Positions 35,085 to 43,716 of a stretch of 64,000 nt of DNA are shown here, piece by piece (within the stretch, counting starts at the first letter, position 1; each line of letters opens with the position of its first letter). The notes beneath the pieces were generated by a model. The model was not told the origin of the DNA. It worked only from the letters and a program-made list of their open reading frames with translations, and searched no databases. This DNA is from Salinimicrobium soli (lineage in GTDB: Bacteria > Bacteroidota > Bacteroidia > Flavobacteriales > Flavobacteriaceae): the NCBI RefSeq assembly GCF_048323655.1, contig NZ_JBLUWW010000006.1, positions 62,001 through 126,000 of the forward strand. Reading direction: 5' to 3'. The translations under genes and the position numbers were made by a program.

Positions 35085-36137
35085 TTAATTTTTGATCCTG
35101 GCGGCAGGAAGTGAAAAGACAAACACGCTGCCATTGCCTTCCTCGGTTTCGACGTTCAATTCCCCGCCGTGGGCCTTGATGATATCGTTTGTAATACTCA
35201 GTCCCAATCCCGTTCCCTGAGTACCTTTCTTTGTAGTAAAAAAAGGCTGCAGGATTTTATTTTTTATCTCAGTGGCTATACCCGGACCGTTATCTTCTAT
35301 TTCAAAAGTGATTTTATCGCCCTCTAATTTGGTGCGTACGGAGAGTTTGGGCGTATAGCCGTTAACATTAGCTTCTGAATTCTGAAGAACCTTCTCCCTC
35401 ATCGCGTCAAAAGCATTACCACACAAATTTAAGATCACACGGGAAAAATCTTCGGCTACAAGTGGTACCTCCGTGATGTTTTCATCAAGTTGAAGGTCAA
35501 TATCCACGTTGATAGCTTCTTTACCGGCCCTCATACCGTGAAAGGCCAGATTAACATACTTCTGGATTAGTGGGTTGAAGGGGGTTGGCTCCATTTTTCC
35601 ATCTCCACCACGGGAATGTTGAAGCATGGAAGTCACGATCCCGTTAGCACGGGTGCCATGTTCGTGTATCTTGGACAGATTTGCCTTTACGTCTTTTAGA
35701 GTCGCCAGGATCTCTTTTTTGGCATCGGAATCATCCACCTTTACCACCTCTTCAAATGCTTCATCGATAAGTTCGCTACTTAGTTCGGCGAAATTATTTA
35801 CAAAATTTAGAGGATTCTTGATCTCATGGGCAATACCTGCAGTGAGTTGACCCAGGGAGGCGAGTTTTTCTTGCTGGATGAGCTGCTCCTGTGTGGCTTT
35901 AAGGACCGTTAAGGCTTCTTCTACAGCTTTCCTTTTCTGCTCCAGTTCTTCGATAGTCTCTTCCAGAAGGATGGCCGTGGTTCGTTTTACTTTCTCGGTG
36001 CGGTCAAGCTTAAAAATCAAAATCTGAAGTTCTCTGTCAACAGCTTTTAAAGCCTTAAGAGCAGACTCCTTATGTTCTGCAGACATGTTAGGATCTTGCT
36101 GAATGAGGTCGTTAACGGTTTCCAGATTTTTATCCAT
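35085..36137 (-). CDS. Soluble sensor histidine kinase
   Basis: A 350-residue kinase without membrane helices or PAS/GAF domain. A coiled coil (about 20-95) leads into the phosphoacceptor helix AGIAHEIKNPLNFV with His104. The ATPase domain has N box NLCGNAFDAM, G1 DNGPGI, F box FFTTKKGTQGTGLGLS and G2. The gene lies 1 nt after the last FIST gene in a run of minus-strand genes, so the FIST proteins are probably its input modules. No response regulator gene lies nearby, so the target is unknown. Confidence 0.9.
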   Translation of the reverse strand: MDKNLETVNDLIQQDPNMSAEHKESALKALKAVDRELQILIFKLDRTEKVKRTTAILLEETIEELEQKRKAVEEALTVLKATQEQLIQQEKLASLGQLTAGIAHEIKNPLNFVNNFAELSSELIDEAFEEVVKVDDSDAKKEILATLKDVKANLSKIHEHGTRANGIVTSMLQHSRGGDGKMEPTPFNPLIQKYVNLAFHGMRAGKEAINVDIDLQLDENITEVPLVAEDFSRVILNLCGNAFDAMREKVLQNSEANVNGYTPKLSVRTKLEGDKITFEIEDNGPGIATEIKNKILQPFFTTKKGTQGTGLGLSITNDIIKAHGGELNVETEEGNGSVFVFSLPAARIKN

Positions 36138-36138
36138 T

Positions 36139-37296
36139 CTATTTTTCTTTTAATGCTACCCAACAACATGCACCGGAGAGATATTCCTGTTTTCCTCCGG
36201 GGGTCCGTCCGTATTCTCCATACGTAAAGAAGCCCGCCATTGGGGCATTCCACACCTCGGCCAAACCTTCATTTTCGACCGTAACCAGTGGACCTAAGAC
36301 CGGCGGCCTGCCAGCACATGAAAAAATAAGCAGGGCATCAGCATCGGTGCCATTTTTATCTTTAAGTTCACTTGCTCTACTGGTGATTTCTTCAGAAATA
36401 TCAAAATCCGGTGGTACCGTAAACCAAAACTCCGTTCCTTCCGGCATTTCTGTGTCCATTTTAAGCGCATGCTCTTCAGCATTAATGCTCAACGGACTCC
36501 TTATAACCGTTTCGCCTGAGGCTCTTTTCACAATAAAAGGGTAGTAAATGGATAGATCTTTAAAGATATCAAAACTCTCATCACCCAGCTTTTCGGCCTG
36601 TCCAAGATACGTATAGTACATTTCGACGGCAGGTTTGCCATCAATAGCATAAAGCAGGTTGCCCTTGCTCTTTGTTACCCTTCTTGAAATTCCCATCGGT
36701 TTCCATCCGGTGATGGCCATTCCATTGAGCGATACCTTATCAGCATCAAAAACGATAGCAGCCAACCCGAAATCAGTTTCTCCTTGATTGGTAAACAGGT
36801 AGGATCCCGAAAACGTCCAATCGTCGCCTGCCATACCGCCGAAGTATATTCGATCAGGGTCAATGTATTCGTTAATCCTGTTGATGAAAGTCTCGCCGTC
36901 AAAATATTCTCCCTCAACAGTCATTCCTGTGCTGCAAAGAATAAGTGATGGATTACTAAATTGGTTTTTGGCAGCAATGGCCAGGTTTGAAGCGGTATCC
37001 CGCAGGTTTTTACCCCTTATATTTTCAAAAAGAATTTTGTAATGTTCTTTTGATAAATCTAAAAGCAGCATGACAATTTCCCCTTCTGTTTGGAGACCGT
37101 TTATAAACTCTCCACAGGAAGTAGCACCAAATACATCGATGTTTTTGGAATCCATCAATTCGCAGATGGCATTTCTGTCGTGTTTAATAGACATGAAGAT
37201 TATGGCCAGCGTTGGTTTAAATCCAGTGTCTATGGCTTGATTCAACGCTTCCCGGATATCAGCGACTGACTTGCCATGTATTGATTTTGCTTTCAT
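36139..37296 (-). CDS. FIST-domain sensor protein, copy 1
   Basis: A 385-residue cytosolic protein with a FIST N-terminal domain (about 20-215) and FIST_C (about 220-365). FIST modules are thought to bind small ligands, perhaps amino acids, and pass signals to kinases or chemotaxis proteins. ATG 37296 gives the start MKAKSIHGKSVADIR, shared with the next paralogue; the frame is open further upstream into the neighbour's end but that extension is only read-through. Most residues are identical to the copy at 37311-38468 and both genes are 1158 bp, so a recent tandem duplication is likely. It precedes the kinase gene by 1 nt. Confidence 0.88.
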   Translation of the reverse strand: MKAKSIHGKSVADIREALNQAIDTGFKPTLAIIFMSIKHDRNAICELMDSKNIDVFGATSCGEFINGLQTEGEIVMLLLDLSKEHYKILFENIRGKNLRDTASNLAIAAKNQFSNPSLILCSTGMTVEGEYFDGETFINRINEYIDPDRIYFGGMAGDDWTFSGSYLFTNQGETDFGLAAIVFDADKVSLNGMAITGWKPMGISRRVTKSKGNLLYAIDGKPAVEMYYTYLGQAEKLGDESFDIFKDLSIYYPFIVKRASGETVIRSPLSINAEEHALKMDTEMPEGTEFWFTVPPDFDISEEITSRASELKDKNGTDADALLIFSCAGRPPVLGPLVTVENEGLAEVWNAPMAGFFTYGEYGRTPGGKQEYLSGACCWVALKEK

Positions 37297-37310
37297 AGAA
37301 ATAGATCTTT

Positions 37311-38468
37311 TTAATTTTCTTTTAAAGCTACCCAACAACAGGTGCAGGAATGATATTCCTGTTTTCCACCGGGGGCCCGTCCATATTCTCCATATGTAAA
37401 GAAGCCCGCCATTGGGGCATTCCACACCTCGGCCAAACCTTCATTTTCCACCGTAACCAGTGGACCTAAGACCGGGGGCCTGCCGGCACATGAAAAAATA
37501 AGCAGGGCATCAGCATCGGTGCCATTTTTATCTTTAAGTTCACGCGCTCTCTCGGTGATTTCCTCAGAAATATCAAAATCAGGAGGTACTGTGAACCAAA
37601 ACTCCGTTCCTTCCGGCATTTCTGTGCCCATTTCAATCGCATGCTCTGTATTATTAATGCCTAACGGACTCCGTAAGGTCGTTTCGCCCGAGGATTTTTT
37701 TACAATAAAAGGGTATGGGATGGATAGATCTTTGAACATATCAAAACTCTCATCCCCCAGCTTTTGGGCCTGACCGAGATACCTATAGTACATTTCGACG
37801 GCAGGCTTACCATCAATGGTATAGAGTAGATTGCCTTTGCTCTTGGTTACCCTTCTTGAAATTCCCATTGGTTTCCATCCGCTGATGGCCATTCCAGTGA
37901 GCGATACCTTATCAGCATCGAGAACAAGAGCAGCCATCCCGAAATCGGTTTCCCCATGATTGGTAAACAGGTAGGATCCCGAAAACGTCCAATCGTCGCC
38001 CGCCATACCGCCGAAGTATACTCGATCAGGGTCAATGCTTTCGTTGATACTTTTGACGAAAGTCTCACCGTCAAAATATTCACCCTCAACAGTCATTCCT
38101 GTGCTGCAAAGAATAAGTGATGGGTTACTAAATTGGTTTGAGGCAGTACTGGCCAGGTTAGAAGCGGTTTCCCCCAGGTTTCTACCCCTCAAATTTTCAA
38201 AAAGAATTTTGTAATGTTCTTTTGATAAGTCTAAAAGCATCATGACAATTTCCCCCTCTGTTTGTAGATCGTTTATAAACTCTCCACAGGAAGTAGCACC
38301 AAAGACATCGATGTTTTTGGAATCCATCAATTTGCAGATGGCATTTCTGTCGTGTTTAATGGACATGAAGATTATGGCCAGCGTTGGTTTAAATCCACCA
38401 TCTATGGTTTGATTCAACGTTTCCCGGATATCAGCGACTGACTTGCCATGTATTGATTTTGCTTTCAT
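37311..38468 (-). CDS. FIST-domain sensor protein, copy 2
   Basis: A 385-residue paralogue of the neighbouring gene with the same start MKAKSIHGKSVADIRE and the same C-terminal region with FSCAGR and CCWVALKE. Differences cluster mostly at surface-type positions (for example near residues 22, 92-102 and 245-275), as seen by eye. The spacing to copy 1 is 14 nt and to copy 3 also 14 nt, which suggests one operon. The ligand is unknown. Confidence 0.88.
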   Translation of the reverse strand: MKAKSIHGKSVADIRETLNQTIDGGFKPTLAIIFMSIKHDRNAICKLMDSKNIDVFGATSCGEFINDLQTEGEIVMMLLDLSKEHYKILFENLRGRNLGETASNLASTASNQFSNPSLILCSTGMTVEGEYFDGETFVKSINESIDPDRVYFGGMAGDDWTFSGSYLFTNHGETDFGMAALVLDADKVSLTGMAISGWKPMGISRRVTKSKGNLLYTIDGKPAVEMYYRYLGQAQKLGDESFDMFKDLSIPYPFIVKKSSGETTLRSPLGINNTEHAIEMGTEMPEGTEFWFTVPPDFDISEEITERARELKDKNGTDADALLIFSCAGRPPVLGPLVTVENEGLAEVWNAPMAGFFTYGEYGRAPGGKQEYHSCTCCWVALKEN

Positions 38469-38482
38469 AGTAACAGATCTTT

Positions 38483-39622
38483 TTATTTTTCTTTAAGTGC
38501 TACGCAACAAGTGGTGAGATTGTGCATTTCCAGGTTGCCACCTGCCATCCGGCCAAGTTCGGAATTGGAAAACATCCCGACCATGGGTACATGCCAAACC
38601 TGCTTGATACCTTTAAGTTCAGCTGTCATCATGGGACCAAATGACAGGATCCTCCCGGCACAACTGAAGACAATAAGAGCATCTGCCTCGGGCATTTCCG
38701 TTTCTTTTAGATGTTGGACACCTTCGACTACCTTCTCCATCACATCCCAGTCGGGAGGCAGAGAAAAACGAATTTTTGAGCCTTGTGGAACAGATCCGCT
38801 TGTATAAAAAGAATGGTCACTCCAATCCACAACCAATGGCGGACGCATCACGGGATCGCCTTTCTCCCGTTGGAGTTGCAAAGGGAAATTAGCAGCAATT
38901 TCAATTAACAGATCCTTATTTTCAGGTTGCACATTTTCGAGCCCTCCGTACTTGGTCGTGATGTCCAGTGCCGGATGGTCATCAATGGTGAACACGTGAT
39001 TCCCTTCACTCTTGGTTACCGTTTTCTCAGTTCCCACTGCCTTCCACCCGCAAGTGGCAATACCTTTAACAGCAACTTTGTCTTCATCAAAAGCTAGACA
39101 GATTAGACCATTGTTGCTAATGCTGTCATTTGTAAAAACAAAGGTTTCTGTGAAAGCATAATCGTCTCCTGCACCGCATCCAAAAGCATTGACATTATTC
39201 CCGATAACTTCTTCTATACCACGCAATATTTCCTCCCCATCTGCTGCAGGGTGGCTCACTCCGAATAGAAAGGCCGGATTAGGATACGTTGCTTTTACCT
39301 TATGGGCGAGTACCATCGCAACTTCTTTGTAGTTCTTATCGGGATATTCTTCAAGATAGATTCTGAAATGATCTTTATTGATGTCGAGCAAAAGCATTAC
39401 TACAGATCCCTTCTGGGTTTCTTCATCGATAAACTCACCATTGGTCGTAACTCCAAATAGTTCTAATCCGGCATCATTCACTACTTTACCTAATGTTTCA
39501 AGATCCTGGTCAACAGAAGCGAACATGATTGCCAGGGTAGGAGAAAAGCCGTTGCCCAGGTGTTCCTCCAGGGCCTGCTTAATTTCTACAGTGGATTTTC
39601 CTATAATTGATTTTGCATTCAT
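38483..39622 (-). CDS. FIST-domain sensor protein, copy 3
   Basis: A 379-residue, more diverged FIST protein (start MNAKSIIGKSTVEIKQAL). It keeps the layout of the other two, including VFSCAGRILSFGPMMTAELKG and CCVALKEK at the end. It is the first intact gene of the FIST-kinase operon. A decayed fourth paralogue lies just upstream. Confidence 0.87.
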   Translation of the reverse strand: MNAKSIIGKSTVEIKQALEEHLGNGFSPTLAIMFASVDQDLETLGKVVNDAGLELFGVTTNGEFIDEETQKGSVVMLLLDINKDHFRIYLEEYPDKNYKEVAMVLAHKVKATYPNPAFLFGVSHPAADGEEILRGIEEVIGNNVNAFGCGAGDDYAFTETFVFTNDSISNNGLICLAFDEDKVAVKGIATCGWKAVGTEKTVTKSEGNHVFTIDDHPALDITTKYGGLENVQPENKDLLIEIAANFPLQLQREKGDPVMRPPLVVDWSDHSFYTSGSVPQGSKIRFSLPPDWDVMEKVVEGVQHLKETEMPEADALIVFSCAGRILSFGPMMTAELKGIKQVWHVPMVGMFSNSELGRMAGGNLEMHNLTTCCVALKEK

Positions 39623-39646
39623 GACTTCTGTTTGTGGCGTTATAAA

Positions 39647-39741
39647 TTAGTTTTCTTTTAGTGCTACCCGGCTTACCGTTGTTCCGTGAAATTCACATTG
39701 GCCCGAAGGTGCCCAATCTTCCTACACAGGAAAAAATTAGA
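39647..39741 (-). pseudogene. Remnant of a fourth FIST gene
   Basis: On the minus strand, 39647-39649 is a TAA stop preceded by codons for RVALKEN, the same end as the intact FIST proteins (WVALKEN or VALKEK). A little upstream the frame reads APSGQCEFHG, matching APGGKQEYHS of copy 2. Beyond a frame break near 39720, LLIFSCVGR matches LLIFSCAGR. About 35 residues between these two blocks are missing. This is a decayed C-terminal end of a paralogue, too short for function. Confidence 0.65.
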
Positions 39742-40230
39742 AGGCGGACCAAAGTTCATGATCCCCCTTCATGTAAGCTTTCCAATAGGTGTCCGGCCAT
39801 TCTTAAAGTTTAGTTTTTATTTGTTCAGTGATTTTCAGTTATATAAAATCTTTAAATGAATTCAGCCATCGCGATCATTTTGATTTAATGAAATGATCAC
39901 TGACTGAAATAGTTGATCTTGCCAATAAATGACCTGGGGGAGAGTCAGTTAACCTGTTGTGTAGGAATAAAAATTATCACCTTCAAAGATGTCCTTTTGA
40001 AAAGGTGAGAAAGGTCAATGGGGTTCAGTAAGTACTCGCAAACAGTTACTTTTAACTAATTTAGTGAATTCTAGAGAAACTCAACAAGAATTAATCTGCT
40101 GTAAATAAGATTGTGAGGAGATATGCCGGAATAGACAGATAAAAGTACATTTTTTACTTTCTGAAAACTGGTTTTAGATTGATATGGGTACGTTCTATTA
40201 TTTAAAAAATAGCGGATTGGGGAATGCACC
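39742..40230. other. Non-coding region upstream of the FIST remnant
   Basis: I see no gene, strong hairpin or clear promoter here. It must hold the promoter of the FIST-kinase operon if that operon is expressed, and older decayed DNA. AT-rich. Confidence 0.45.
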
Positions 40231-40242
40231 CGACAGCTATAG

Positions 40243-40308
40243 GGAATAGCGTAAGTTATTAATTTAATGGTCTCAAAAATGTCATTTTTGAAGGATCTTC
40301 CGCTATTT
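40243..40308. other. attC-like site C, interrupted by IS copy 1
   Basis: Inner boxes AATAGCG (40245-40251) and CGCTATT (40301-40307) pair. Between them lies the TCTCAAAAATGTCATTTTTGA palindrome. The left outer box is degenerate. The right outer box is displaced by the IS and reappears as GATGTTGCCC at 41736-41745. Confidence 0.55.
40269..40294. repeat. TCAAAAATGTCATTTTTGA palindrome copy
   Basis: Palindrome TCAAAAATG-T-CATTTTTGA within GGTCTC...AGG at 40269-40294, inside attC-like site C. It belongs to the dispersed repeat group. Confidence 0.7.
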
Positions 40309-40374
40309 GCTCGTTAGCATCAATGAAAAAGCAGTAATCAAGTATCTTTAAAATTCACCAAAAATTTAAAGATT

Positions 40375-41430
40375 ATGAAAACTCAGATTACTGCTTTACC
40401 AAAGTTATTCATAGGGATTGACATCCACAAGAGAAGCTGGAAAATACACTGCAGCACAGATCTTTTTGCAGGTAAATCTTTTAGTATGCCTCCAGATCCT
40501 TATAAGCTACAGGGATATGTTCAAAAACACTTTCCAGATCATGAGGTCTCCACAGCGTATGAGGCGGGCTGTTGTGGTTATTCTGCCCATCGCACTTTTG
40601 AGAGCTTTGGATGGAGATCCCTAGTAGTAAATCCGGCAGATATTCACCGGAAGGGAAAAGAAAAGTATACTAAGACCGATCGTATCGATGCCCAGCTCAT
40701 TAGCCGGGAATTGAAAGATGAGCGCCTGGAAGGCATTACTGTTCCCGATAAAGAACGAGAAGAGCTGCGCAGCCTCTTTCGCCGCCGCAATGAACTGGTC
40801 AAGGATCTCAGGCGCGTCAAATGTATGATCAAGATGCAGTTGCTTTATTTTGGGATTAAAGTTCCAGCGGAGTTTGATAACGACCACTGGAGCCATGCCT
40901 TTCGTCACTGGATCGATAGTCAGGAATTTAATTACCCTACGGCAAAGGAAACTATGTCCAGCAAAATGCGAAATTTTCGATTTGTGGATAAAGAACTCCG
41001 TGATGTTTCAAGTCAGCTAAGAGCTTACTGTCGTAAGCATTTCAAGAAGGATTATTACCTGCTTAGAAGCGTCCCGGGAATTGGAGGTATTGTAGCTGTA
41101 GGCATCATATCTGAACTGGGAGATCTCAGGCGCTTTAACAGCCTCAAACACCTGGCGGGTTATGTTGGCCTGGCCCCGGGAATTTATGAAAGCGGAGCCA
41201 CTTCCAAATCTACAGGAATGAATCCACGGTGCCACAGGTTAATTCGATCTTACTTTGTGGAAGCTTCCTGGCAGGCTATCAGGACAGATCCGGTGCTGCA
41301 GGCTTATTATCGAAAACATTTAGGTAAGGACGTAAAAAAAATTATAGTCAAGGTTGCCCATAAATTACTGAGTCGCACCTTAGCCGTCATAAAAACCGAA
41401 ACGCCTTATGAAATAGGTGTAGTAGCTTAA
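40375..41430 (+). CDS. IS110-family transposase, copy 1
   Basis: Catalyses excision and insertion of the IS, guided in this family by an element-encoded RNA. The 351-residue product has the N-terminal DEDD/RuvC-like domain (FIGIDIHKRSWKIH with Asp16, then TAYEAGCCGY and KTDRIDAQLI). A coiled-coil middle is followed by the C-terminal Transposase_20 domain (LLRSVPGIGGIVAVGIISELGD) with the catalytic-type Ser in GATSKSTGMN. It is identical in protein sequence to the second copy. The first codons overlap an inverted copy of the subterminal repeat (40386-40397). Confidence 0.95.
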   Translation: MKTQITALPKLFIGIDIHKRSWKIHCSTDLFAGKSFSMPPDPYKLQGYVQKHFPDHEVSTAYEAGCCGYSAHRTFESFGWRSLVVNPADIHRKGKEKYTKTDRIDAQLISRELKDERLEGITVPDKEREELRSLFRRRNELVKDLRRVKCMIKMQLLYFGIKVPAEFDNDHWSHAFRHWIDSQEFNYPTAKETMSSKMRNFRFVDKELRDVSSQLRAYCRKHFKKDYYLLRSVPGIGGIVAVGIISELGDLRRFNSLKHLAGYVGLAPGIYESGATSKSTGMNPRCHRLIRSYFVEASWQAIRTDPVLQAYYRKHLGKDVKKIIVKVAHKLLSRTLAVIKTETPYEIGVVA

Positions 41431-41711
41431 AAATTTAATCAATGATCAAGCTCAAATCAAATTAAAGTCTGTACCACAAAACAACGGTGGTGGCCATTGC
41501 GGACCACATTTTGTGTTAGCAAGTGGACAGGCTTATTTAACCAATCATAGAGATGCTGGTGGCGCTCATTAGAAGTGACCACAAATAGGATGCTGAGCGG
41601 GTTATTATAGCATTGAATTTCTATTGAAGCGGAGCTTCAACAAAAATTCAACGCGCTAAAAAACATAAACTATTGAAATAGAGAATTAAATACTAATTTT
41701 AGAAGAGAATC
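41431..41711 (+). ncRNA. Candidate guide RNA (bridge/seekRNA) region of IS copy 1
   Basis: A non-coding stretch between the transposase stop and the right subterminal repeat. In IS1111-type elements the guide RNA comes from this side. It can form a stem-loop at 41613-41651 (TTGAATTT with AAATTCAA outside, TTGAAGC with GCTTCAA inside) and CACAAAA/TTTTGTG pairing near 41470-41520. A GTTATT at 41601-41606 equals part of the target box CGTTATT. RNA ends and expression are not known; this is inferred from the family. Confidence 0.4.
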
Positions 41712-41735
41712 TGATTATTGCTTTTCATAGGAACC

Positions 41736-41748
41736 GATGTTGCCCGCA
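41736..41748. other. Right remnant of attC-like site C
   Basis: GATGTTGCCCGCA, where GTTGCCCGC is the right outer box of the split site. Against the left box of site D (TGTGTACAAC, 42199-42208) seven of ten bases are complementary, so this cassette end is less well kept than the others. Confidence 0.45.
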
Positions 41749-41755
41749 GTATTTT

Positions 41756-42196
41756 TTAGTTTTGGTAATTAAATTTCTTTCCGCCATCTTGAACTTCAAT
41801 TTTCACAATACTGTCCATTGGAATTTCTCTTGTAAGGCTTTGAGCAAATCTGGAGCGACCTCCTTTTAAAGTGTCATTTTCCAGGATCACAGTATCAAAA
41901 TAAAGAATATATTTTTTTCCGTTGCGATGTGTTATTCGCATTTCAATCGACGGTGAGTTCTCCAAATACATTTTATCACCGTTTTTGTCCAAAACTATAA
42001 GTCGGTTAATATTATTGGAAGAGTATTTAATATTTCTATAGAAAAGAGGATTATTTATTTCTACTTCTGTCATATTCCCAGACTTTGCTTCGATCATTTG
42101 TTCTCGGAAACTGTCAGGTGGAATAGTATAAGTTTTACAGGAAATAATCAGAAATAAAATGCTTAATCCGATTAATTTTGATGTCGGTTTTTTCAT
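41756..42196 (-). CDS. Predicted lipoprotein, cassette gene
   Basis: A 146-residue product with a signal peptide and lipobox LIISC (Cys near residue 20), followed by a small beta-rich domain of unknown function. It ends in NYQN. It fills the space between the end of IS copy 1 and site D: its start is 4 nt from the site D box and its stop 8 nt from the split box of site C. It is transcribed like the other cassettes, on the minus strand. Confidence 0.65.
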   Translation of the reverse strand: MKKPTSKLIGLSILFLIISCKTYTIPPDSFREQMIEAKSGNMTEVEINNPLFYRNIKYSSNNINRLIVLDKNGDKMYLENSPSIEMRITHRNGKKYILYFDTVILENDTLKGGRSRFAQSLTREIPMDSIVKIEVQDGGKKFNYQN

Positions 42197-42198
42197 AT

Positions 42199-42312
42199 TG
42201 TGTACAACGTCTCGAATAACGCAAGTTGCGGTTTTGAGACTTAAATTTGTCCGTTATAGACTACTTTTTAAAGGTAGTCAAAAATGTCATTTTTCGATGG
42301 TCAGCCGTTATT
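42199..42312. other. attC-like site D, interrupted by IS copy 2
   Basis: Left outer box TGTGTACAAC (42199-42208), spacer GTCTC, inner box GAATAACG (42214-42221). The matching inner box CGTTATT is at 42306-42312. The variable centre holds the TCAAAAATGTCATTTTTCGA palindrome and resembles site B. The right outer box GTTGCCC is displaced by the IS to 43744-43750. Confidence 0.7.
42277..42300. repeat. TCAAAAATGTCATTTTT palindrome copy
   Basis: GTCAAAAATGTCATTTTTCGATGG in the centre of attC-like site D; same repeat group as at 34320 and 40269. Confidence 0.65.
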
Positions 42313-42379
42313 TGCTCGTTAGCATCAATGAAAAAGCAGTAATCAAGTATCTTTAAAATTCACCAAAAATTTAAAGATT

Positions 42380-43435
42380 ATGAAAACTCAGATTACTGCT
42401 TTACCAAAGTTATTCATAGGGATTGACATCCACAAGAGAAGCTGGAAAATACACTGCAGCACAGATCTTTTTGCAGGTAAATCTTTTAGTATGCCTCCAG
42501 ATCCTTATAAGCTACAGGGATATGTTCAAAAACACTTTCCAGATCATGAGGTCTCCACAGCGTATGAGGCGGGCTGTTGTGGTTATTCTGCTCATCGCAC
42601 TTTTGAGAGCTTTGGATGGAGATCCCTAGTAGTAAATCCGGCAGATATTCACCGGAAGGGAAAAGAAAAGTATACTAAGACCGATCGTATCGATGCCCAG
42701 CTCATTAGCCGGGAATTGAAAGATGAGCGCCTGGAAGGCATTACTGTTCCCGATAAAGAACGAGAAGAGCTGCGCAGCCTCTTTCGCCGCCGCAATGAAC
42801 TGGTCAAGGATCTCAGGCGCGTCAAATGTATGATCAAGATGCAGTTGCTTTATTTTGGGATTAAAGTTCCAGCGGAGTTTGATAACGACCACTGGAGCCA
42901 TGCCTTTCGTCACTGGATCGATAGTCAGGAATTTAATTACCCTACGGCAAAGGAAACTATGTCCAGCAAAATGCGAAATTTTCGATTTGTGGATAAAGAA
43001 CTCCGTGATGTTTCAAGTCAGCTAAGAGCTTACTGTCGTAAGCATTTCAAGAAGGATTATTACCTGCTTAGAAGCGTCCCGGGAATTGGAGGTATTGTAG
43101 CTGTAGGCATCATATCTGAACTGGGAGATCTCAGGCGCTTTAACAGCCTCAAACACCTGGCGGGTTATGTTGGCCTGGCCCCGGGAATTTATGAAAGCGG
43201 AGCCACTTCCAAATCTACAGGAATGAATCCACGGTGCCACAGGTTAATTCGATCTTACTTTGTGGAAGCTTCCTGGCAGGCTATCAGGACAGATCCGGTG
43301 CTGCAGGCTTATTATCGAAAACATTTAGGTAAGGACGTAAAAAAAATTATAGTCAAGGTTGCCCATAAATTACTGAGTCGCACCTTAGCCGTCATAAAAA
43401 CCGAAACGCCTTATGAAATAGGTGTAGTAGCTTAA
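42380..43435 (+). CDS. IS110-family transposase, copy 2
   Basis: A 351-residue product identical to the copy at 40375-41430; the two genes differ by a silent change at 42594. All motifs described there (DEDD-type N-terminal domain, Transposase_20 with the conserved Ser) are intact, so both copies may be active. Confidence 0.95.
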   Translation: MKTQITALPKLFIGIDIHKRSWKIHCSTDLFAGKSFSMPPDPYKLQGYVQKHFPDHEVSTAYEAGCCGYSAHRTFESFGWRSLVVNPADIHRKGKEKYTKTDRIDAQLISRELKDERLEGITVPDKEREELRSLFRRRNELVKDLRRVKCMIKMQLLYFGIKVPAEFDNDHWSHAFRHWIDSQEFNYPTAKETMSSKMRNFRFVDKELRDVSSQLRAYCRKHFKKDYYLLRSVPGIGGIVAVGIISELGDLRRFNSLKHLAGYVGLAPGIYESGATSKSTGMNPRCHRLIRSYFVEASWQAIRTDPVLQAYYRKHLGKDVKKIIVKVAHKLLSRTLAVIKTETPYEIGVVA

Positions 43436-43716
43436 AAATTTAATCAATGATCAAGCTCAAATCAAATTAAAGTCTGTACCACAAAACAACGGTGGTGGCC
43501 ATTGCGGACCACATTTTGTGTTAGCAAGTGGACAGGCTTATTTAACCAATCATAGAGATGCTGGTGGCGCTCATTAGAAGTGACCACAAATAGGATGCTG
43601 AGCGGGTTATTATAGCATTGAATTTCTATTGAAGCGGAGCTTCAACAAAAATTCAACGCGCTAAAAAACATAAACTATTGAAATAGAGAATTAAATACTA
43701 ATTTTAGAAGAGAATC
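43436..43716 (+). ncRNA. Candidate guide RNA region of IS copy 2
   Basis: Same non-coding segment as in copy 1, offset by 2005 nt, with the same potential stem-loops (43618-43656). A short readable stretch rich in Gly and His codons in this segment has no start and is probably not coding. Confidence 0.4.

Larger units (their letters stand above)
40304..41745 (+). mobile_element. IS110-family (IS1111-type) insertion sequence, copy 1
   Basis: Near-identical over 1442 bp to 42309-43750 (offset 2005); one difference was noticed in the coding part (C at 40589, T at 42594). It carries subterminal inverted repeats: ATGAAAAAGCAGTAATCA at 40323-40340 and the complement of ATGAAAAGCAATAATCA at 41712-41728. 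Subterminal rather than terminal repeats and no visible target duplication are IS1111 traits. It sits inside attC-like site C. The exact ends cannot be fixed because both copies lie in similar targets; the true element may be some bases shorter. Confidence 0.85.

Noticed and set aside
36139..37425. Longer start for FIST copy 1 at 37425
   Set aside because: The extra 43 residues are read-through of the neighbouring gene end in another frame; the paralogue begins at the same MKAKS as ATG 37296.
41466..41571. Open stretch in the IS 3' region with many Gly and His codons
   Set aside because: It has no start codon, lies in the expected guide RNA region and contains pairing segments; better seen as non-coding.
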